A stretch of DNA of 64,000 nt. It comes from Knoellia sp. S7-12. Its GTDB lineage: Bacteria; Actinomycetota; Actinomycetes; Actinomycetales; Dermatophilaceae. The position numbers and the translations under genes were made by a program. Position 1 is the first letter of the stretch, and the number at the start of each line of letters is the position of its first letter. The notes under the pieces were generated by a model. It was not told where the DNA came from and searched no databases. It saw nothing but the letters and a program-made list of their open reading frames with translations. The stretch lies in contig NZ_CP155449.1 of the NCBI RefSeq assembly GCF_040518285.1, forward strand, positions 2,046,001 to 2,110,000, written 5' to 3'. This document shows, one piece after another, positions 9,225 to 20,387 of this stretch.

Positions 9225-10174
9225 GTGGCCCTGTCGTGGCCGCCCTCGGTGGCGGGCACGGCCTCGCGGCATCCCTGGCCGCGTTGCGCTTCGTCACCGA
9301 CGAGATCACGGCGATCGTCACTGTCGCCGACAACGGTGGATCGTCCGGGCGGCTGCGGGGTGAGTTTGGCGTCCTGCCCCCGGGCGACCTGCGCATGGCG
9401 TTGGCCGCGCTCTGTGAAGAGACCGAGTGGGGACACACCTGGCGCGACGTCCTGCAGCACCGGTTCGAGGGCACCGGTCCACTCGGTGGGCATGCCCTCG
9501 GCAACCTGCTGATCGTCGCACTCTGGGAGTTGCACGAGGACCCCGTAGCCGGGCTTGAGCTCGTCGGGCGGCTCCTCAACGCCCGCGGCCGCGTGCTGCC
9601 CATGGCATCGGTGCCGCTCGACATCGAGGCCGACGTGATCGGTGCGGACCCGACTGAGCCTGAAGAGGTGACCCTCGTGCGCGGTCAGGCCCAGGTCGCC
9701 ACGACCCGTGGCAGGGTGCGCGACCTGCGGCTCGTCCCGGCCAGCCCGCCGGCATACCCTGAGTCCATCGCGGCCATCCGGGCCGCCGACTGGGTGGTTC
9801 TCGGCCCGGGCTCGTGGTTCACGTCGGTGATGCCGCACCTCCTCGTGCCCGAACTCGCCGAAGCCCTGGCCGTCACCCGTGCTCGACGTCTGCTGGTCCT
9901 CAACCTTGAGATGGTGACCAACGAGACCGCAGGATTCAGCGCCACCCACCACCTCGAGTCCTTCGCGGCCCACGCGCCGGGCATTGTCCTCGATGCCGTC
10001 CTTGCCGACCCGTCGATCGTCGACGACGAGGAGGAGTTGGCAGCGGCGTGTCGAGCCCTGGGCGCGGAACTGCACATTCACCGGGTGGCCGTCTCGACGT
10101 CTCCGACACAGCACGACCGGCTGCGACTGGCGGCCGCACTGCAGGACGTTCTCGGCTCAGGACGCCGCCCCTGA
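9221..10174 (+). CDS. yvcK: YvcK-type gluconeogenesis factor (CofD-like)
   Basis: 317-residue cytoplasmic protein of the YvcK/CofD-like family, needed in other bacteria for growth on gluconeogenic carbon and for cell-wall homeostasis, and known to bind UDP-sugars. The GTG at 9221 overlaps the rapZ stop (GTGA); the longer frame upstream lies inside rapZ and is rejected. The N-terminus [20 protein letters not shown] and [17 protein letters not shown] are the family's nucleotide-binding signatures, and [20 protein letters not shown] is also conserved. It lies between rapZ and whiA, the usual three-gene set in Gram-positives. Confidence 0.93.
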   Translation: MSGPVVAALGGGHGLAASLAALRFVTDEITAIVTVADNGGSSGRLRGEFGVLPPGDLRMALAALCEETEWGHTWRDVLQHRFEGTGPLGGHALGNLLIVALWELHEDPVAGLELVGRLLNARGRVLPMASVPLDIEADVIGADPTEPEEVTLVRGQAQVATTRGRVRDLRLVPASPPAYPESIAAIRAADWVVLGPGSWFTSVMPHLLVPELAEALAVTRARRLLVLNLEMVTNETAGFSATHHLESFAAHAPGIVLDAVLADPSIVDDEEELAAACRALGAELHIHRVAVSTSPTQHDRLRLAAALQDVLGSGRRP

Positions 10175-10197
10175 TGTCGCGTGGCAGGATGACCGGC

Positions 10198-11178
10198 ATG
10201 GCAATGACGGCGAAGGTGAAGGACGAACTCAGCCGCCACGAGGTGACCAAGCCCTGTTGCCGCAAGTCTGAGGTGGCTTCCACGCTCCGGTTCGCGGGCG
10301 GGTTGCACATCATCGGGGGACGCATCGTGGTGGAGGCTGAGCTCGACACGGCAAACGCTGCCCGGCGGCTGCGTCGCGAGATCCACGAGCTCTATGGACA
10401 GACGCCCGAGGTTCTGGTGCTCGCGGCAGGGGGACTGCGCAAGGGGAGCCGCTATGTCGTGCGCGTGGTGCAGGACGGCGAGGCACTGGCTCGACAGACC
10501 GGTCTCATCGACGGTCGGGGCCGGCCGGTCCGTGGGCTGCCGCCCAAGGTCGTGTCCGGGTCGGTGTGTGACGCCGAGGCTGCCTGGCGGGGTGCGTTCA
10601 TTGCGCACGGCTCGCTGACCGAGCCCGGCCGATCCTCGGCGCTCGAGCTGACTTGTCCCGGCCCGGAGGCCGCGCTGGCGCTCGTGGGTGCCGCCCGACG
10701 GCTCGGCATCCAGGCCAAGGCCCGCGAGGTCCGCGGCATCGACCGGGTTGTCATCCGTGACGGCGACGCCATCGGCGCGATGCTCACCCGGCTGGGAGCC
10801 CACGACGCGGTGCTCGCCTGGGAGGAGCGACGGATGCGCCGCGAGGTGCGTGCGACCGCCAACCGTCTCGCCAACTTCGACGACGCCAACCTGCGCCGGT
10901 CCGCGCGCGCTGCGGTCGCGGCGGGGTCACGGGTCGGCCGCGCGCTCGAGATCCTCGGTGACGAGATTCCCGACCACCTGCGCGAAGCCGGGCAGCTGCG
11001 GCTGCAGCACAAGCAGGCCTCCCTCGAGGAGCTCGGGCAGCTCGCGCAGCCGGCCATGACCAAGGACGCTGTCGCTGGGCGCATCCGTCGGCTGCTCGCC
11101 ATGGCCGACAAACGGGCCGAGGACATGGGCCTCCCCGGCACAGATGCCGACCTCACGCCCGACATGCTCGACACCTGA
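10198..11178 (+). CDS. whiA: DNA-binding protein WhiA
   Basis: Transcription factor with a LAGLIDADG-like N-terminal domain and a C-terminal helix-turn-helix, which controls sporulation and division genes with WhiB in Streptomyces and is kept in non-sporulating Actinobacteria. 326 residues from the ATG at 10198 ([16 protein letters not shown]), matching the M. tuberculosis start; an AGGA site lies 7 bases upstream. Further motifs are [30 protein letters not shown] and the [24 protein letters not shown]. The frame extends upstream into yvcK but without conserved residues. Confidence 0.95.
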   Translation: MAMTAKVKDELSRHEVTKPCCRKSEVASTLRFAGGLHIIGGRIVVEAELDTANAARRLRREIHELYGQTPEVLVLAAGGLRKGSRYVVRVVQDGEALARQTGLIDGRGRPVRGLPPKVVSGSVCDAEAAWRGAFIAHGSLTEPGRSSALELTCPGPEAALALVGAARRLGIQAKAREVRGIDRVVIRDGDAIGAMLTRLGAHDAVLAWEERRMRREVRATANRLANFDDANLRRSARAAVAAGSRVGRALEILGDEIPDHLREAGQLRLQHKQASLEELGQLAQPAMTKDAVAGRIRRLLAMADKRAEDMGLPGTDADLTPDMLDT

Positions 11179-11265
11179 CCGCGCAATGTCGGCTCCCGAG
11201 CCGGGTGCGAGAACGGTTACTTGACCGTACGCCGGACCTCTGGGGGAGCGCGCTGGGTGCGGCAC

Positions 11266-11283
11266 TAAGGTTGTACGACGTAC
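11266..11283 (+). promoter_or_regulatory. gap upstream region: -10 candidate and small palindrome
   Basis: In the 158-base whiA-gap spacer a TAAGGT -10-like box (11266-11271) is followed at once by the palindrome GTACGACGTAC (11273-11283), placed where a repressor would block initiation. No convincing -35 was found. A CGGAAG ribosome site precedes the gap GTG. Confidence 0.35.
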
Positions 11284-11291
11284 CCCGGTGA

Positions 11292-12341
<1,050 letters not shown>

Positions 12342-12376
12342 TTCGGACCTGACCACCACCTACGGAGTTCTCTGAC

Positions 12377-13579
12377 ATGCATTCGATCGCTGACCTCGGC
12401 GACCTGCGGGGCAAACGCGTCCTGGTCCGCTCCGACCTCAACGTGCCACTCGATGGTGCAGAGATCACCGATGACGGACGCATCCGTGCGTCCGTGCCGA
12501 CGATCGCGGCTTTGTCCGAGGCGGGCGCACGCGTCATCGTGTGCGCCCACCTCGGCCGCCCCAAGGGAGCGCCTGAGGACAAGTTCTCGCTCGCACCCGT
12601 GGCCACCCGCCTGGGTGAGCTCCTCGGCCAGGACGTGACGTTCGCGACCGACACCGTCGGCGAGAGCGCAAAGGCCGCTGTCGAGGCAGCAGAGGACGGC
12701 AACGTCGTGCTGATCGAGAACCTCCGCTTCAACGCGGGGGAGACGGCCAAGACCGCCGAGGAGCGGGCCGAGTTCGCAGGCCAGCTCGCCTCTCTCGCAG
12801 ACGTTCTCGTCTCGGACGGCTTCGGCGTCGTTCACCGTGAGCAGGCGTCGGTCTTCGACGTCGCCCGGCTCCTGCCGTCGGCGGTCGGTGGTCTCGTCGA
12901 GACCGAGGTCGGCGTGTTGCGTCGCCTCACGACCGACCCCGAACGCCCGTATGCCGTGGTGCTGGGTGGCGCAAAGGTGTCCGACAAGCTCGCTGTCATC
13001 GACAACCTCATCCAGACGGCCGACCGCCTTCTCATTGGTGGTGGAATGGTCTTCACCTTCCTCAAGGCCCAGGGTCACGAGGTCGGCAAGAGCCTCCTCG
13101 AGCAGGACCAGGTCGAAGCGGTCGAGGGTTACCTCGCACTGGCACAGGAGCGTGGCGTCGAGATCGTCCTGCCCGTGGACGTCGTGGCCGCGACCGAGTT
13201 CTCGGCAGACGCCGAACACGAGGTCGTCACCATCGACGCCATCCCGGCAGACCGTATGGGGCTCGACATCGGGCCGAAGTCGTCGCAACTGTTCGCCGAG
13301 AAGCTTGCCGACTGCCGGACCGTCTTCTGGAACGGGCCGATGGGCGCGTTCGAGATGGAGCCCTACGCCGCGGGCACAGCCGCCCTGGCCAAGGCGCTCG
13401 CCGAGATCACCAGCACCGGCGCCCTCACGGTCGTCGGTGGCGGGGACTCGGCAGCAGCGGTGCGTCAGCTCGGCTTCACCGACGACCAGTTCGGACACAT
13501 CTCCACCGGTGGTGGCGCCAGCCTCGAGTTCCTCGAAGGCAAGGACCTCCCCGGCCTCACTGTTCTCGACGAATCCTGA
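12377..13579 (+). CDS. pgk: Phosphoglycerate kinase
   Basis: Transfers phosphate from 1,3-bisphosphoglycerate to ADP in lower glycolysis. 400 residues. Substrate-binding N-terminal motifs [13 protein letters not shown] and [10 protein letters not shown], the interdomain [16 protein letters not shown], and the nucleotide-binding C-terminal [15 protein letters not shown] with [14 protein letters not shown] are all present. The gene starts 35 bases after the gap stop with a GGAG-type ribosome site and ends 12 bases before tpiA, so the three enzymes are co-transcribed. Confidence 0.98.
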   Translation: MHSIADLGDLRGKRVLVRSDLNVPLDGAEITDDGRIRASVPTIAALSEAGARVIVCAHLGRPKGAPEDKFSLAPVATRLGELLGQDVTFATDTVGESAKAAVEAAEDGNVVLIENLRFNAGETAKTAEERAEFAGQLASLADVLVSDGFGVVHREQASVFDVARLLPSAVGGLVETEVGVLRRLTTDPERPYAVVLGGAKVSDKLAVIDNLIQTADRLLIGGGMVFTFLKAQGHEVGKSLLEQDQVEAVEGYLALAQERGVEIVLPVDVVAATEFSADAEHEVVTIDAIPADRMGLDIGPKSSQLFAEKLADCRTVFWNGPMGAFEMEPYAAGTAALAKALAEITSTGALTVVGGGDSAAAVRQLGFTDDQFGHISTGGGASLEFLEGKDLPGLTVLDES

Positions 13580-13591
13580 AGGACGACTCTG

Positions 13592-14407
13592 ATGGCCAAG
13601 GCCGCCCAACCGAACACCCAGCGCGTCCCGCTCATGGCGGGCAACTGGAAGATGAACCTCGACCACCTCCAGGCGACCCACCTCGTCCAGAAGCTCGACT
13701 GGACCCTGCGTGACGCCAAGCACGACCACGGTGGGGTCGAAGTGGCCGTGCTGCCGCCGTTCACCGACCTGCGAAGCGTGCAGACGCTCGTCGACGGTGA
13801 CCGGCTCGCGATCAAGTACGGCGCGCAGGACATCTCCCAGCACCAGAACGGCGCCTACACCGGCGAGATCAGCGGCGCCTTCCTCGCCAAGCTCGGCTGC
13901 ACCTACGTCGCGGTCGGACACAGCGAGCGTCGCCAGTACCACGCCGAGACGGACGAGACCGTGAACGCCAAGGTTGCCGCGGCATACGAGAACGGCATCA
14001 CGCCGATCTTCTGCGTCGGGGAAGGTCTCGAGATCCGCCAGGCGGGCACTCACGTCGACCATGTCCTGACTCAGGTGCGCGCCGGCCTCGAGGGCATTCC
14101 CGCAGACAAGGCCGCGAGCATCGTCGTCGCCTACGAACCCGTGTGGGCCATCGGGACGGGCGAGGTTGCGACTCCTGAGGACGCGCAGGAGGTGTGTGCG
14201 GCCATCCGGACGGTGCTGGCCGAGCTCTACACCGGCGACCTCGCCGACCGTGTGCGCATCCTCTATGGCGGGTCCGTGAAGTCGGGCAACGTCGCGGCGA
14301 TCATGAGTCAGGACGACGTCGATGGGGCTCTCGTCGGAGGCGCATCGATCGATCCCTCCGAGTTCGCCGCCATCTGCCGCTACCGCGATCATCACAAGAC
14401 GAACTGA
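13592..14407 (+). CDS. tpiA: Triose-phosphate isomerase
   Basis: Interconverts dihydroxyacetone phosphate and glyceraldehyde 3-phosphate. 271 residues; slightly longer than the usual 250 through a short N-terminal extension (about ten residues) and a longer loop after helix 1. Catalytic residues are visible: Lys in GNWKMN, His in VGHSERR and Glu in [11 protein letters not shown], and the phosphate-binding loops are [11 protein letters not shown] and ALVGGASI. Third gene of the glycolytic cluster, 12 bases after pgk. Confidence 0.98.
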   Translation: MAKAAQPNTQRVPLMAGNWKMNLDHLQATHLVQKLDWTLRDAKHDHGGVEVAVLPPFTDLRSVQTLVDGDRLAIKYGAQDISQHQNGAYTGEISGAFLAKLGCTYVAVGHSERRQYHAETDETVNAKVAAAYENGITPIFCVGEGLEIRQAGTHVDHVLTQVRAGLEGIPADKAASIVVAYEPVWAIGTGEVATPEDAQEVCAAIRTVLAELYTGDLADRVRILYGGSVKSGNVAAIMSQDDVDGALVGGASIDPSEFAAICRYRDHHKTN

Positions 14408-14478
14408 CGCGGCAGGTATCCTGTAGCGGCACGCCCCACCGGGCGACGTACATTCAACAGATCTACCGAAGGAGCACC

Positions 14479-14724
14479 GTGGACGCGGTACGCATCGGCC
14501 TCCAGGTCCTCTTGGTCCTGGGTGGACTTTTCCTCACCCTGCTTGTCCTGCTGCACAAGGGCAAGGGTGGCGGCCTGTCCGACATGTTCGGTGGAGGTAT
14601 GTCCACGTCCCTCGGAGGCTCCTCGGTGGCTGAGCGCAACCTCGACCGCATCACGTATGCCGTCGCGACCGTGTGGTTCGTGTGTGTCGTCGGTCTGGGT
14701 GTCCTCGACCGGGTCGCTGCCTGA
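14479..14724 (+). CDS. secG: Preprotein translocase subunit SecG
   Basis: Small membrane subunit of the SecYEG translocon, 81 residues with two hydrophobic helices (about 7-26 and 58-76) around a Gly-rich loop holding GLSDMFGGG. The length and the loop are typical of SecG. The GTG at 14479 is preceded by GAAGGAG at good distance; the open frame extends further back into tpiA and is not used. SecG directly after tpiA is a widely conserved bacterial order. A TATCCT -10-like box about 60 bases upstream suggests it also has its own promoter. Confidence 0.93.
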   Translation: MDAVRIGLQVLLVLGGLFLTLLVLLHKGKGGGLSDMFGGGMSTSLGGSSVAERNLDRITYAVATVWFVCVVGLGVLDRVAA

Positions 14725-14777
14725 CCGCAGCTCGATTCGTCAACAGCAGCTCCGTTTTCTGAACTGAGAGAAGGCTG

Positions 14778-15134
14778 ATGTCCATGTCTGGTGGAAGTGC
14801 GATCCGTGGCAGCCGCGTTGGTGCAGGCCCCATGGGTGAGGCCGAGCGCGGTGAGGCGGCCCCTCGAGTCCACGTCTCGTTCTGGTGCTCCAACGGGCAT
14901 GAGACCCGACCGAGCTTCTCGCAGGAGCAGGACCTCGAGGTCCCCGAGACGTGGGACTGCCCACGATGCGGCTTCACCGCCGGCCAGGACAAGGACAACC
15001 CTCCGGCACAGACCAAGGTGGAGCCCTACAAGACTCACCTCGCCTATGTGAAGGAGCGTCGCTCCGACAAGGACGGCGAAGCGATTCTGGACGAGGCTCT
15101 CGGATCACTGCGCGAGCGCGGCCTCATCCAGTAG
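14778..15134 (+). CDS. rbpA: RNA polymerase-binding protein RbpA
   Basis: Actinobacteria-specific activator that binds the RNA polymerase core and principal sigma factor and stabilises the open complex. 118 residues. The basic linker IRGSRVGAGPMGEAERGE and the zinc-binding SFWCSNGHET with DCPRCGF (Cys/His ligands as in Streptomyces) are clear, followed by the sigma-interaction region HLAYVKERRSDKDGEAIL. An ATG two codons in (14784) is an equally possible start. It ends at a long inverted repeat shared with the convergent pgl. Confidence 0.95.
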   Translation: MSMSGGSAIRGSRVGAGPMGEAERGEAAPRVHVSFWCSNGHETRPSFSQEQDLEVPETWDCPRCGFTAGQDKDNPPAQTKVEPYKTHLAYVKERRSDKDGEAILDEALGSLRERGLIQ

Positions 15135-15137
15135 CTC

Positions 15138-15206
15138 CACCACTGATTGCCCGTTCGGCCAGTGTGGAGGGCAACGACGGACTGGCCGAACGGGCAATCA
15201 GTGGTG
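15138..15206. terminator. 26-bp perfect inverted repeat between convergent rbpA and pgl
   Basis: Arms 15138-15163 and 15181-15206 are exact reverse complements over 26 bases, with a 17-base loop. The right arm ends one base before the pgl stop codon. The symmetry and the position between two 3' ends indicate a bidirectional terminator, although the stem is longer and more perfect than usual and lacks U-runs. Confidence 0.75.
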
Positions 15207-15959
15207 TCAGAGGTTGGCGGCGGCGTCCGCGTCGATGAGCCAGAGCGTCCGCTGCTCGCCCTTGACCTGCGCTGCGGAGCTGAGGGCAGGTCCCGCGCCA
15301 GCGACCCCGTTGGCCACGGCCTTGGCCTTGTCGGCCCCGGCGACGATGAACCACACCTCGCGAGAGCGACGCAGCGCCTCGAAGGTCAGGCTGACCCGGA
15401 CCGGCGGGGGCTTGGGGGAGTCGTGCACCGCGACGGCGATGGCGTCCGCGCTCTGCTGAGCGGGGTGGCCGGGGAAGAGCGAGGCAATGTGCCCGTCAGG
15501 TCCGACCCCGAGGATCATCACGTCGAAGGCGCCCGCGCCGCTGGCGCGAACAGTCTCTGCGTATGCCGTCGCACTGGCTTCCGCACTGTCGCAGGCGTCC
15601 GGACCGAGAACTCTGTGGACGCGGGCGGGGTCGAGGGGGAGCGAGTCCAAGCCGGCCGCATCATTCTGGGCGTCGTTGCGGTCCTTGTCGCCGGCGGGGA
15701 GGTAGCGCTCGTCGCCCCACCACAGCTCGACGCGTGACCAGTCGATGGCCGAGCGAGCCGGCAGGGCCGCCATCGACGCCCAAAGGTCCGAGCCCAAAGA
15801 TCCGCCGGTGAGCGAGATGTGGACGACGTCCTGGTTGGCCTGGGCATCGGCGATCGCCGTCACGAGCCGGGCGGCGATGGCGTCGCTCAGCTCCTGTTTG
15901 CCCGGGTGCACGATGACGTCGACGTCGTGCACCTGGCTGATGTCGTTGGCTCCGGTCAT
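15207..15959 (-). CDS. pgl: 6-phosphogluconolactonase
   Basis: Hydrolyses 6-phosphogluconolactone in the oxidative pentose phosphate pathway. 250 residues, DevB/SOL type. Motifs: LTGGSLGSDLW near the N-terminus, WSRVELWWGDERYLP in the middle, and VGPDGHIASLFPGH, which carries the catalytic-site His of the family. The ATG overlaps the opcA stop as ATGA. Last gene of the operon tkt-tal-pgi-zwf-opcA-pgl, whose product is the next step after Zwf. Confidence 0.95.
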   Translation of the reverse strand: MTGANDISQVHDVDVIVHPGKQELSDAIAARLVTAIADAQANQDVVHISLTGGSLGSDLWASMAALPARSAIDWSRVELWWGDERYLPAGDKDRNDAQNDAAGLDSLPLDPARVHRVLGPDACDSAEASATAYAETVRASGAGAFDVMILGVGPDGHIASLFPGHPAQQSADAIAVAVHDSPKPPPVRVSLTFEALRRSREVWFIVAGADKAKAVANGVAGAGPALSSAAQVKGEQRTLWLIDADAAANL

Positions 15960-17116
15960 GAGCTGCTGCCTCTCACGGATGACTTCTTGCGCTTGGCACG
16001 CGCCTGGTCGAGCTGGCGGGCGGCGGCCTTCTTGACCTGCTTGGGGTCGTCGGCCTTCTCGGGCATGGGTGCCTCGACCATGGCGGCACTGGCGTTGACC
16101 TTGGCCTCGCGGCGAATGCGGGCGGCGTCCTCACGCGACTCGGCCACCGACGGGGTGATGCCCTTGCGCTGTGCGTCGGTGGAGGTGCGCCGACTGTGGC
16201 TCACTCCCTCGAGTCCCTGACGCAGGGCGTCCGCATAGACCTCGTCGGGGTCGAGCCTGCGCAGCTCGTCGGCCAGGCACTCTGCGTCGCTTCGGGGAGG
16301 CAGCGCGATCGTCCGCTCGGGACGTCCGGTCTGCGACATGGTCGCGGTGGTGCCGTTCTGCGGGCGCACGAGGTCAAGGGGGCCACTGGGCCGGTCGAGT
16401 CGGACGCTGATGATGCCTGAGCCCTTGCGTGAGGCCACCAGTGCGACCGGGCACCGCAACTGCTTGGCCAACCAACCGGCGAGCAGCTTGGCCGAAGGTG
16501 AGTCGGATGCACCGGTGACCGTCACGGAGACGACCGGCTCGTAGGGCGCTTGGTCGAGTGCTGCGGTCAGCAGTGCCCGCCACAGCGTGATGCGCGACCA
16601 CGCAAGGTCGGTGTCACCGGGGGCGTAGGCCGCCGCGAGGCGGGCCAGCGGGGCATTGGGTGCGCCCTTGGACCGGGAGACGTCGGTGATCCGTCGCTGC
16701 GCCATCTCGCCGATCGGGTCGGCGGAGGGGTCCTTGGGGGACTCTGCGGGCCACCACGCGACGATCGGCGCGTCCGCGAGCAGGAGCGGTGTGACGACGG
16801 CGCGACCGTGGGACGCCAGTGGTCCGAACAGGCGAAGGACGACGACCTCACTGGCGCCGGCGTCCCCGCCGATCCTGATCTGCCCGTCGAGGCGAGCGGC
16901 ACCCCGTCGGTTGGCGATGACGACGACGATGATGCGACAGGGGTGCTGACGGCTGGCATCGTTGGCCGTCTCGATGGCGGCGTCGGCCTCGTTCTCGTCC
17001 ACGACGATGACCAGGGTGAGCACCCTCGTCAGCGCCATGGATCCAGTCTCGGAACGCAGTCGGACCAACTTCTTGGAGATGTTGACGGTGCTCGTGCTGG
17101 GCAGGTCGACGATCAC
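15956..17116 (-). CDS. opcA: Glucose-6-phosphate dehydrogenase assembly protein OpcA
   Basis: Actinobacterial/cyanobacterial partner needed for full glucose-6-phosphate dehydrogenase activity. 386 residues from the GTG at 17116, which overlaps the zwf stop (GTGA) and has a GGAGG site five bases upstream; an ATG at 17128 in the same frame would reach into zwf. The start IVDLPSTSTVNISKKLVRLR and the stretch LLADAPIVAWWPAESP are family hallmarks. The last ~80 residues are a Lys/Ala/Arg-rich low-complexity tail, probably disordered. Immediate coupling to zwf supports complex formation. Confidence 0.93.
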   Translation of the reverse strand: MIVDLPSTSTVNISKKLVRLRSETGSMALTRVLTLVIVVDENEADAAIETANDASRQHPCRIIVVVIANRRGAARLDGQIRIGGDAGASEVVVLRLFGPLASHGRAVVTPLLLADAPIVAWWPAESPKDPSADPIGEMAQRRITDVSRSKGAPNAPLARLAAAYAPGDTDLAWSRITLWRALLTAALDQAPYEPVVSVTVTGASDSPSAKLLAGWLAKQLRCPVALVASRKGSGIISVRLDRPSGPLDLVRPQNGTTATMSQTGRPERTIALPPRSDAECLADELRRLDPDEVYADALRQGLEGVSHSRRTSTDAQRKGITPSVAESREDAARIRREAKVNASAAMVEAPMPEKADDPKQVKKAAARQLDQARAKRKKSSVRGSSS

Positions 17117-18657
17117 GGGAGCCTCCATTCGCGGCCGTCACGGCTCATCAGATCGTCAGCGCTCTGGGGTCCCCAGGTGCCTGATTCGTACTGGTCGATG
17201 CGGGCCTTGTTCTTGGCCCAGAACTCCTCGATCGGGTCGAGGATCTCCCAGGAGAGCTCGACCTCCTCGTGGCGCGGGAAGAGCGGCGGCTCACCGAGGA
17301 GAACGTCGAGGATGAGGCGTTCATAGGCTTCGGGTGAGCTTTCGGTGAAGGCGCGGCCGTAGCCGAAGTCCATCGTCACGTCGCGCACCTCCATCTGTGC
17401 GCCGGGGACCTTGGCGCCAAAGCGCATGGTCACCCCCTCGTCGGGCTGGACCCGGATGACGACCGCGTTCTGACCGAGCTCCTCGGTCGCGGTGTCGGCG
17501 AAGGGCAGGTGCGGTGCCTTCTTGAAGACGACCGCGATCTCGGTGACGCGCTTGCCCAGCCGTTTGCCGGTTCTGAGATAGAACGGGACCCCCGCCCAAC
17601 GGCGGGTGTCGATCTCGAGCTTGACCGCGGCATACGTCTCGGTGGTCGAAGTGGCACCCACGCCTTCCTCGCTGAGGTAGGAGATGACCTCTTCGCCACC
17701 CTGCCAACCCCGGGCGTACTGCCCGCGCGCGGTGCCCTGGGTGAGGTCCTTGGGCAGGCGGACCGCAGACAGGACCTTCTCCTTCTCGCTGCGCAGGTGG
17801 TTGGCGTCGAAGGAGACCGGCTCCTCCATCGCCGTCAGCGCGAGGAGCTGCAGGAGGTGGTTCTGGATGACGTCCCGAGCCGCGCCGATTCCGTCGTAGT
17901 AGCCGGCTCGTCCACCGATGCCGATGTCCTCGGCCATCGTGATCTGGACGTGGTCGACGTAGTGGCTGTTCCAGACCGGCTCGAACATCTGGTTGGCGAA
18001 GCGGAGTGCCAAGAGGTTCTGGACAGTCTCCTTGCCCAGGTAGTGGTCGATCCGGAAGACCGAGTCCGCAGGAAAGACATCGGCGACGATCTCGTTGAGT
18101 TCGCGCGCGCTCTGCAGGTCGTGGCCGAAGGGCTTCTCGATGACGACGCGACGCCACGATCCGTCTGGGGCCGTGGACAGGCCCGAGCGCTTGAGTTGCT
18201 CGCACACCGTCGCGAAGAACGATGGCGGGATCGACAGGTAGAAGGCGTGGTTGCCGCCGGTGCCGCGTTGTTCATCGAGCTCACGCACGGTCTCGGCGAG
18301 GAGGTCGAAGGCCTTGGGGTCATCGAACGTGCCGGGCACGAAACGGATGCCTTCGCTCAGCGAACGCCACACGTCCTCACGAAACGGTGTGCGGGAACGC
18401 TCCTTGACCGCCTCATAGACGATCTTGCCGAAGTCCTGGTCGGCCCAGTCGCGACGAGCAAAACCGATGAGCGAGAAGCCCGGGGGAAGCAGACCACGGT
18501 TGGCGAGGTCGTAGATCGCCGGCATGAGCTTCTTGGTGGCGAGGTCGCCAGTGACACCGAACAGCACAAGGCTGCACGGGCCCGCGATGCGGGGAAGTCG
18601 CTTGTCGCGCGGATCCCGAAGGGGGTTGTGGGTGGCAGTGACGCGCGCCGGACTCAT
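17113..18657 (-). CDS. zwf: Glucose-6-phosphate 1-dehydrogenase
   Basis: NADP-dependent first step of the oxidative pentose phosphate pathway. 514 residues. Coenzyme motif GVTGDLATKKLMPAIYDL, substrate-binding and catalytic RIDHYLGKETVQNLLALRF, and later VPFYLRTGKRL are all intact. The ATG shares one base with the pgi stop (TGATG), and the gene overlaps opcA downstream, so translation of pgi, zwf and opcA is coupled. Confidence 0.98.
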   Translation of the reverse strand: MSPARVTATHNPLRDPRDKRLPRIAGPCSLVLFGVTGDLATKKLMPAIYDLANRGLLPPGFSLIGFARRDWADQDFGKIVYEAVKERSRTPFREDVWRSLSEGIRFVPGTFDDPKAFDLLAETVRELDEQRGTGGNHAFYLSIPPSFFATVCEQLKRSGLSTAPDGSWRRVVIEKPFGHDLQSARELNEIVADVFPADSVFRIDHYLGKETVQNLLALRFANQMFEPVWNSHYVDHVQITMAEDIGIGGRAGYYDGIGAARDVIQNHLLQLLALTAMEEPVSFDANHLRSEKEKVLSAVRLPKDLTQGTARGQYARGWQGGEEVISYLSEEGVGATSTTETYAAVKLEIDTRRWAGVPFYLRTGKRLGKRVTEIAVVFKKAPHLPFADTATEELGQNAVVIRVQPDEGVTMRFGAKVPGAQMEVRDVTMDFGYGRAFTESSPEAYERLILDVLLGEPPLFPRHEEVELSWEILDPIEEFWAKNKARIDQYESGTWGPQSADDLMSRDGREWRLP

Positions 18658-20387
18658 CAGGCTCCTGGTGTCGTGAGGGCCGACCGCACCTGACTCAGGC
18701 CGCGCCCATGCTGGGTGAGGTTAAGGCGAAGGACGGGACGTCCGTGCTCGGCAAGGACTTGGGCATCGCCACCGGCCTGGGCATCGATGAACTCGCCGAA
18801 GGTGAACTCGCGCCCCGGGACCGCGAGGTCCTCGACGGGGGTGGCAGTGATCTGGATGAAGACGCCGTTGGCGGGCCCACCCTTGTGGTACTGACCGGTG
18901 GAGTGGAGGAAACGAGGCCCCCAGCCAAAGGTCACGGGGCGACCGGTGTGGTCGAAGAGGGTGCGGGCGACCTGCTCGAGGTCGGCATCCTGCTCGCGGT
19001 CGAGGTAGGCCATGACAGCGATGTAGCCGGCCTTCTCGTCGATCTGGGAAAGCAGCGCCGACACGGCACCGGGCAACGTGCTCTCGTCGCCGAGCCACTC
19101 GCCCCCGAGGGTGCGGACCTCGACGGAACCGTCGACGAACGCCGGCTCCTCAGCGGCTGAACCGGTCTGGTCGAGCAAGCCTCGGGCAGCGTTCTTGGCG
19201 CTCTCGACATCGGGCTGGTCGAACGGGTTGATGCCGAGCAGGCGACCAGCGACGGCGGTGGCGACCTCCCACAGAAGGAGCTGAGCGCCGAGCGTGCCGG
19301 CAACAGTGATGACCGAACCGCTGTCACCGATGTTCTCTTCGGGACTGATGTCGGCCGGCCCGGGCTGCTCTGCGGCGATCGAGTCGGGGTGGCGCGGAGC
19401 GCCCTCGGCGTCGGTCGTGAGGTCTGTGTCGTCGTCGGGCTCGTCATCGTCGTCGCCCGCGGCGACGAGGCGCACGAGGTTCGCGTCGGCGTAGGTGTGC
19501 TTCGGTGCTTCCCCGTCGGCGACGACGGGGAGGATGCCCTTGCCGTCCTTGCCGGTGGATTCAGCGATGAGCTGCTCGGCCCAGGCGCCGAACCCGACGT
19601 TCTCGGTTCCGGCGTCTACGAGGACGAGCTTGTCGCGCAATGGCTTGGTGCCGGCCATGGCGGCCCCGAGACGCAGGGCAGGGTTGCCCTCGTCGTCGGC
19701 CGCGAGAAGGTCGGCCACCGCTTCGGCGTCGTCGAGGAGCGCGCCCACGTCGACTCCGGCCAGGCCGGATGGGACCAGGCCGAACGCGGTCAGGGCCGAG
19801 TAGCGGCCGCCCACGTCGGGGTCCGCGTTGATGACCCGGAAACCTGCCGTGCGAGCCTCACCGTCGAGCGGGCTGCCCGGGTCGGTGACGATGATGATGC
19901 GACGGGTGGCGTCGATGCCGGCATCGGTGAACGCCTGCTCGAAGGCTCGGCGCTGAGAGTCGGTCTCAACCGTGGAGCCCGACTTCGACGAGACGACGAC
20001 GGCGGTCTTCTTGAGGTCGGTCGAGACGGCGCGGCGCACGACGTCGGGGGCGGACGAGTCGAGGACGACGATGTCGACACCGGCGGTGGCGCAGATGACC
20101 TCCGGCGCGAGCGACGAGCCACCCATGCCGCAGAGGACGATTCGGGACACGCCGTCGCCACGCAACTCTTCGCGCAACGCGGCGATCTCGCCGAGCAGGG
20201 GACGGGACGACCGGGGGAGGCCGACCCACGACAGGCGCTTGCCAGCCTCTTCTTCGGCGGCCTTGCCCCAGAGCGTGGCGTCCTGGGCGAAGAGCTTGCT
20301 GGCCACCTCGTCCTTGACCAGCTGGGGGACGTGGGTCGAGATGGCGTCAGCGGCGGCGCCGCGGGCCGTGACCTCGAGGCTGCTCAT
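18657..20387 (-). CDS. pgi: Glucose-6-phosphate isomerase with acidic insertion
   Basis: Interconverts glucose 6-phosphate and fructose 6-phosphate. 576 residues from the ATG at 20387, which overlaps the tal stop (ATGA); the longer frame upstream is inside tal. SIS-domain motifs are present ([49 protein letters not shown]). Around residues 300-350 there is an extra hydrophilic stretch with [11 protein letters not shown], followed by a Pro/Ala/Ser-rich segment, that interrupts the otherwise recognisable fold. Its place between tal and zwf puts the isomerase at the entry of the pentose phosphate operon. Confidence 0.92.
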   Translation of the reverse strand: MSSLEVTARGAAADAISTHVPQLVKDEVASKLFAQDATLWGKAAEEEAGKRLSWVGLPRSSRPLLGEIAALREELRGDGVSRIVLCGMGGSSLAPEVICATAGVDIVVLDSSAPDVVRRAVSTDLKKTAVVVSSKSGSTVETDSQRRAFEQAFTDAGIDATRRIIIVTDPGSPLDGEARTAGFRVINADPDVGGRYSALTAFGLVPSGLAGVDVGALLDDAEAVADLLAADDEGNPALRLGAAMAGTKPLRDKLVLVDAGTENVGFGAWAEQLIAESTGKDGKGILPVVADGEAPKHTYADANLVRLVAAGDDDDEPDDDTDLTTDAEGAPRHPDSIAAEQPGPADISPEENIGDSGSVITVAGTLGAQLLLWEVATAVAGRLLGINPFDQPDVESAKNAARGLLDQTGSAAEEPAFVDGSVEVRTLGGEWLGDESTLPGAVSALLSQIDEKAGYIAVMAYLDREQDADLEQVARTLFDHTGRPVTFGWGPRFLHSTGQYHKGGPANGVFIQITATPVEDLAVPGREFTFGEFIDAQAGGDAQVLAEHGRPVLRLNLTQHGRGLSQVRSALTTPGA

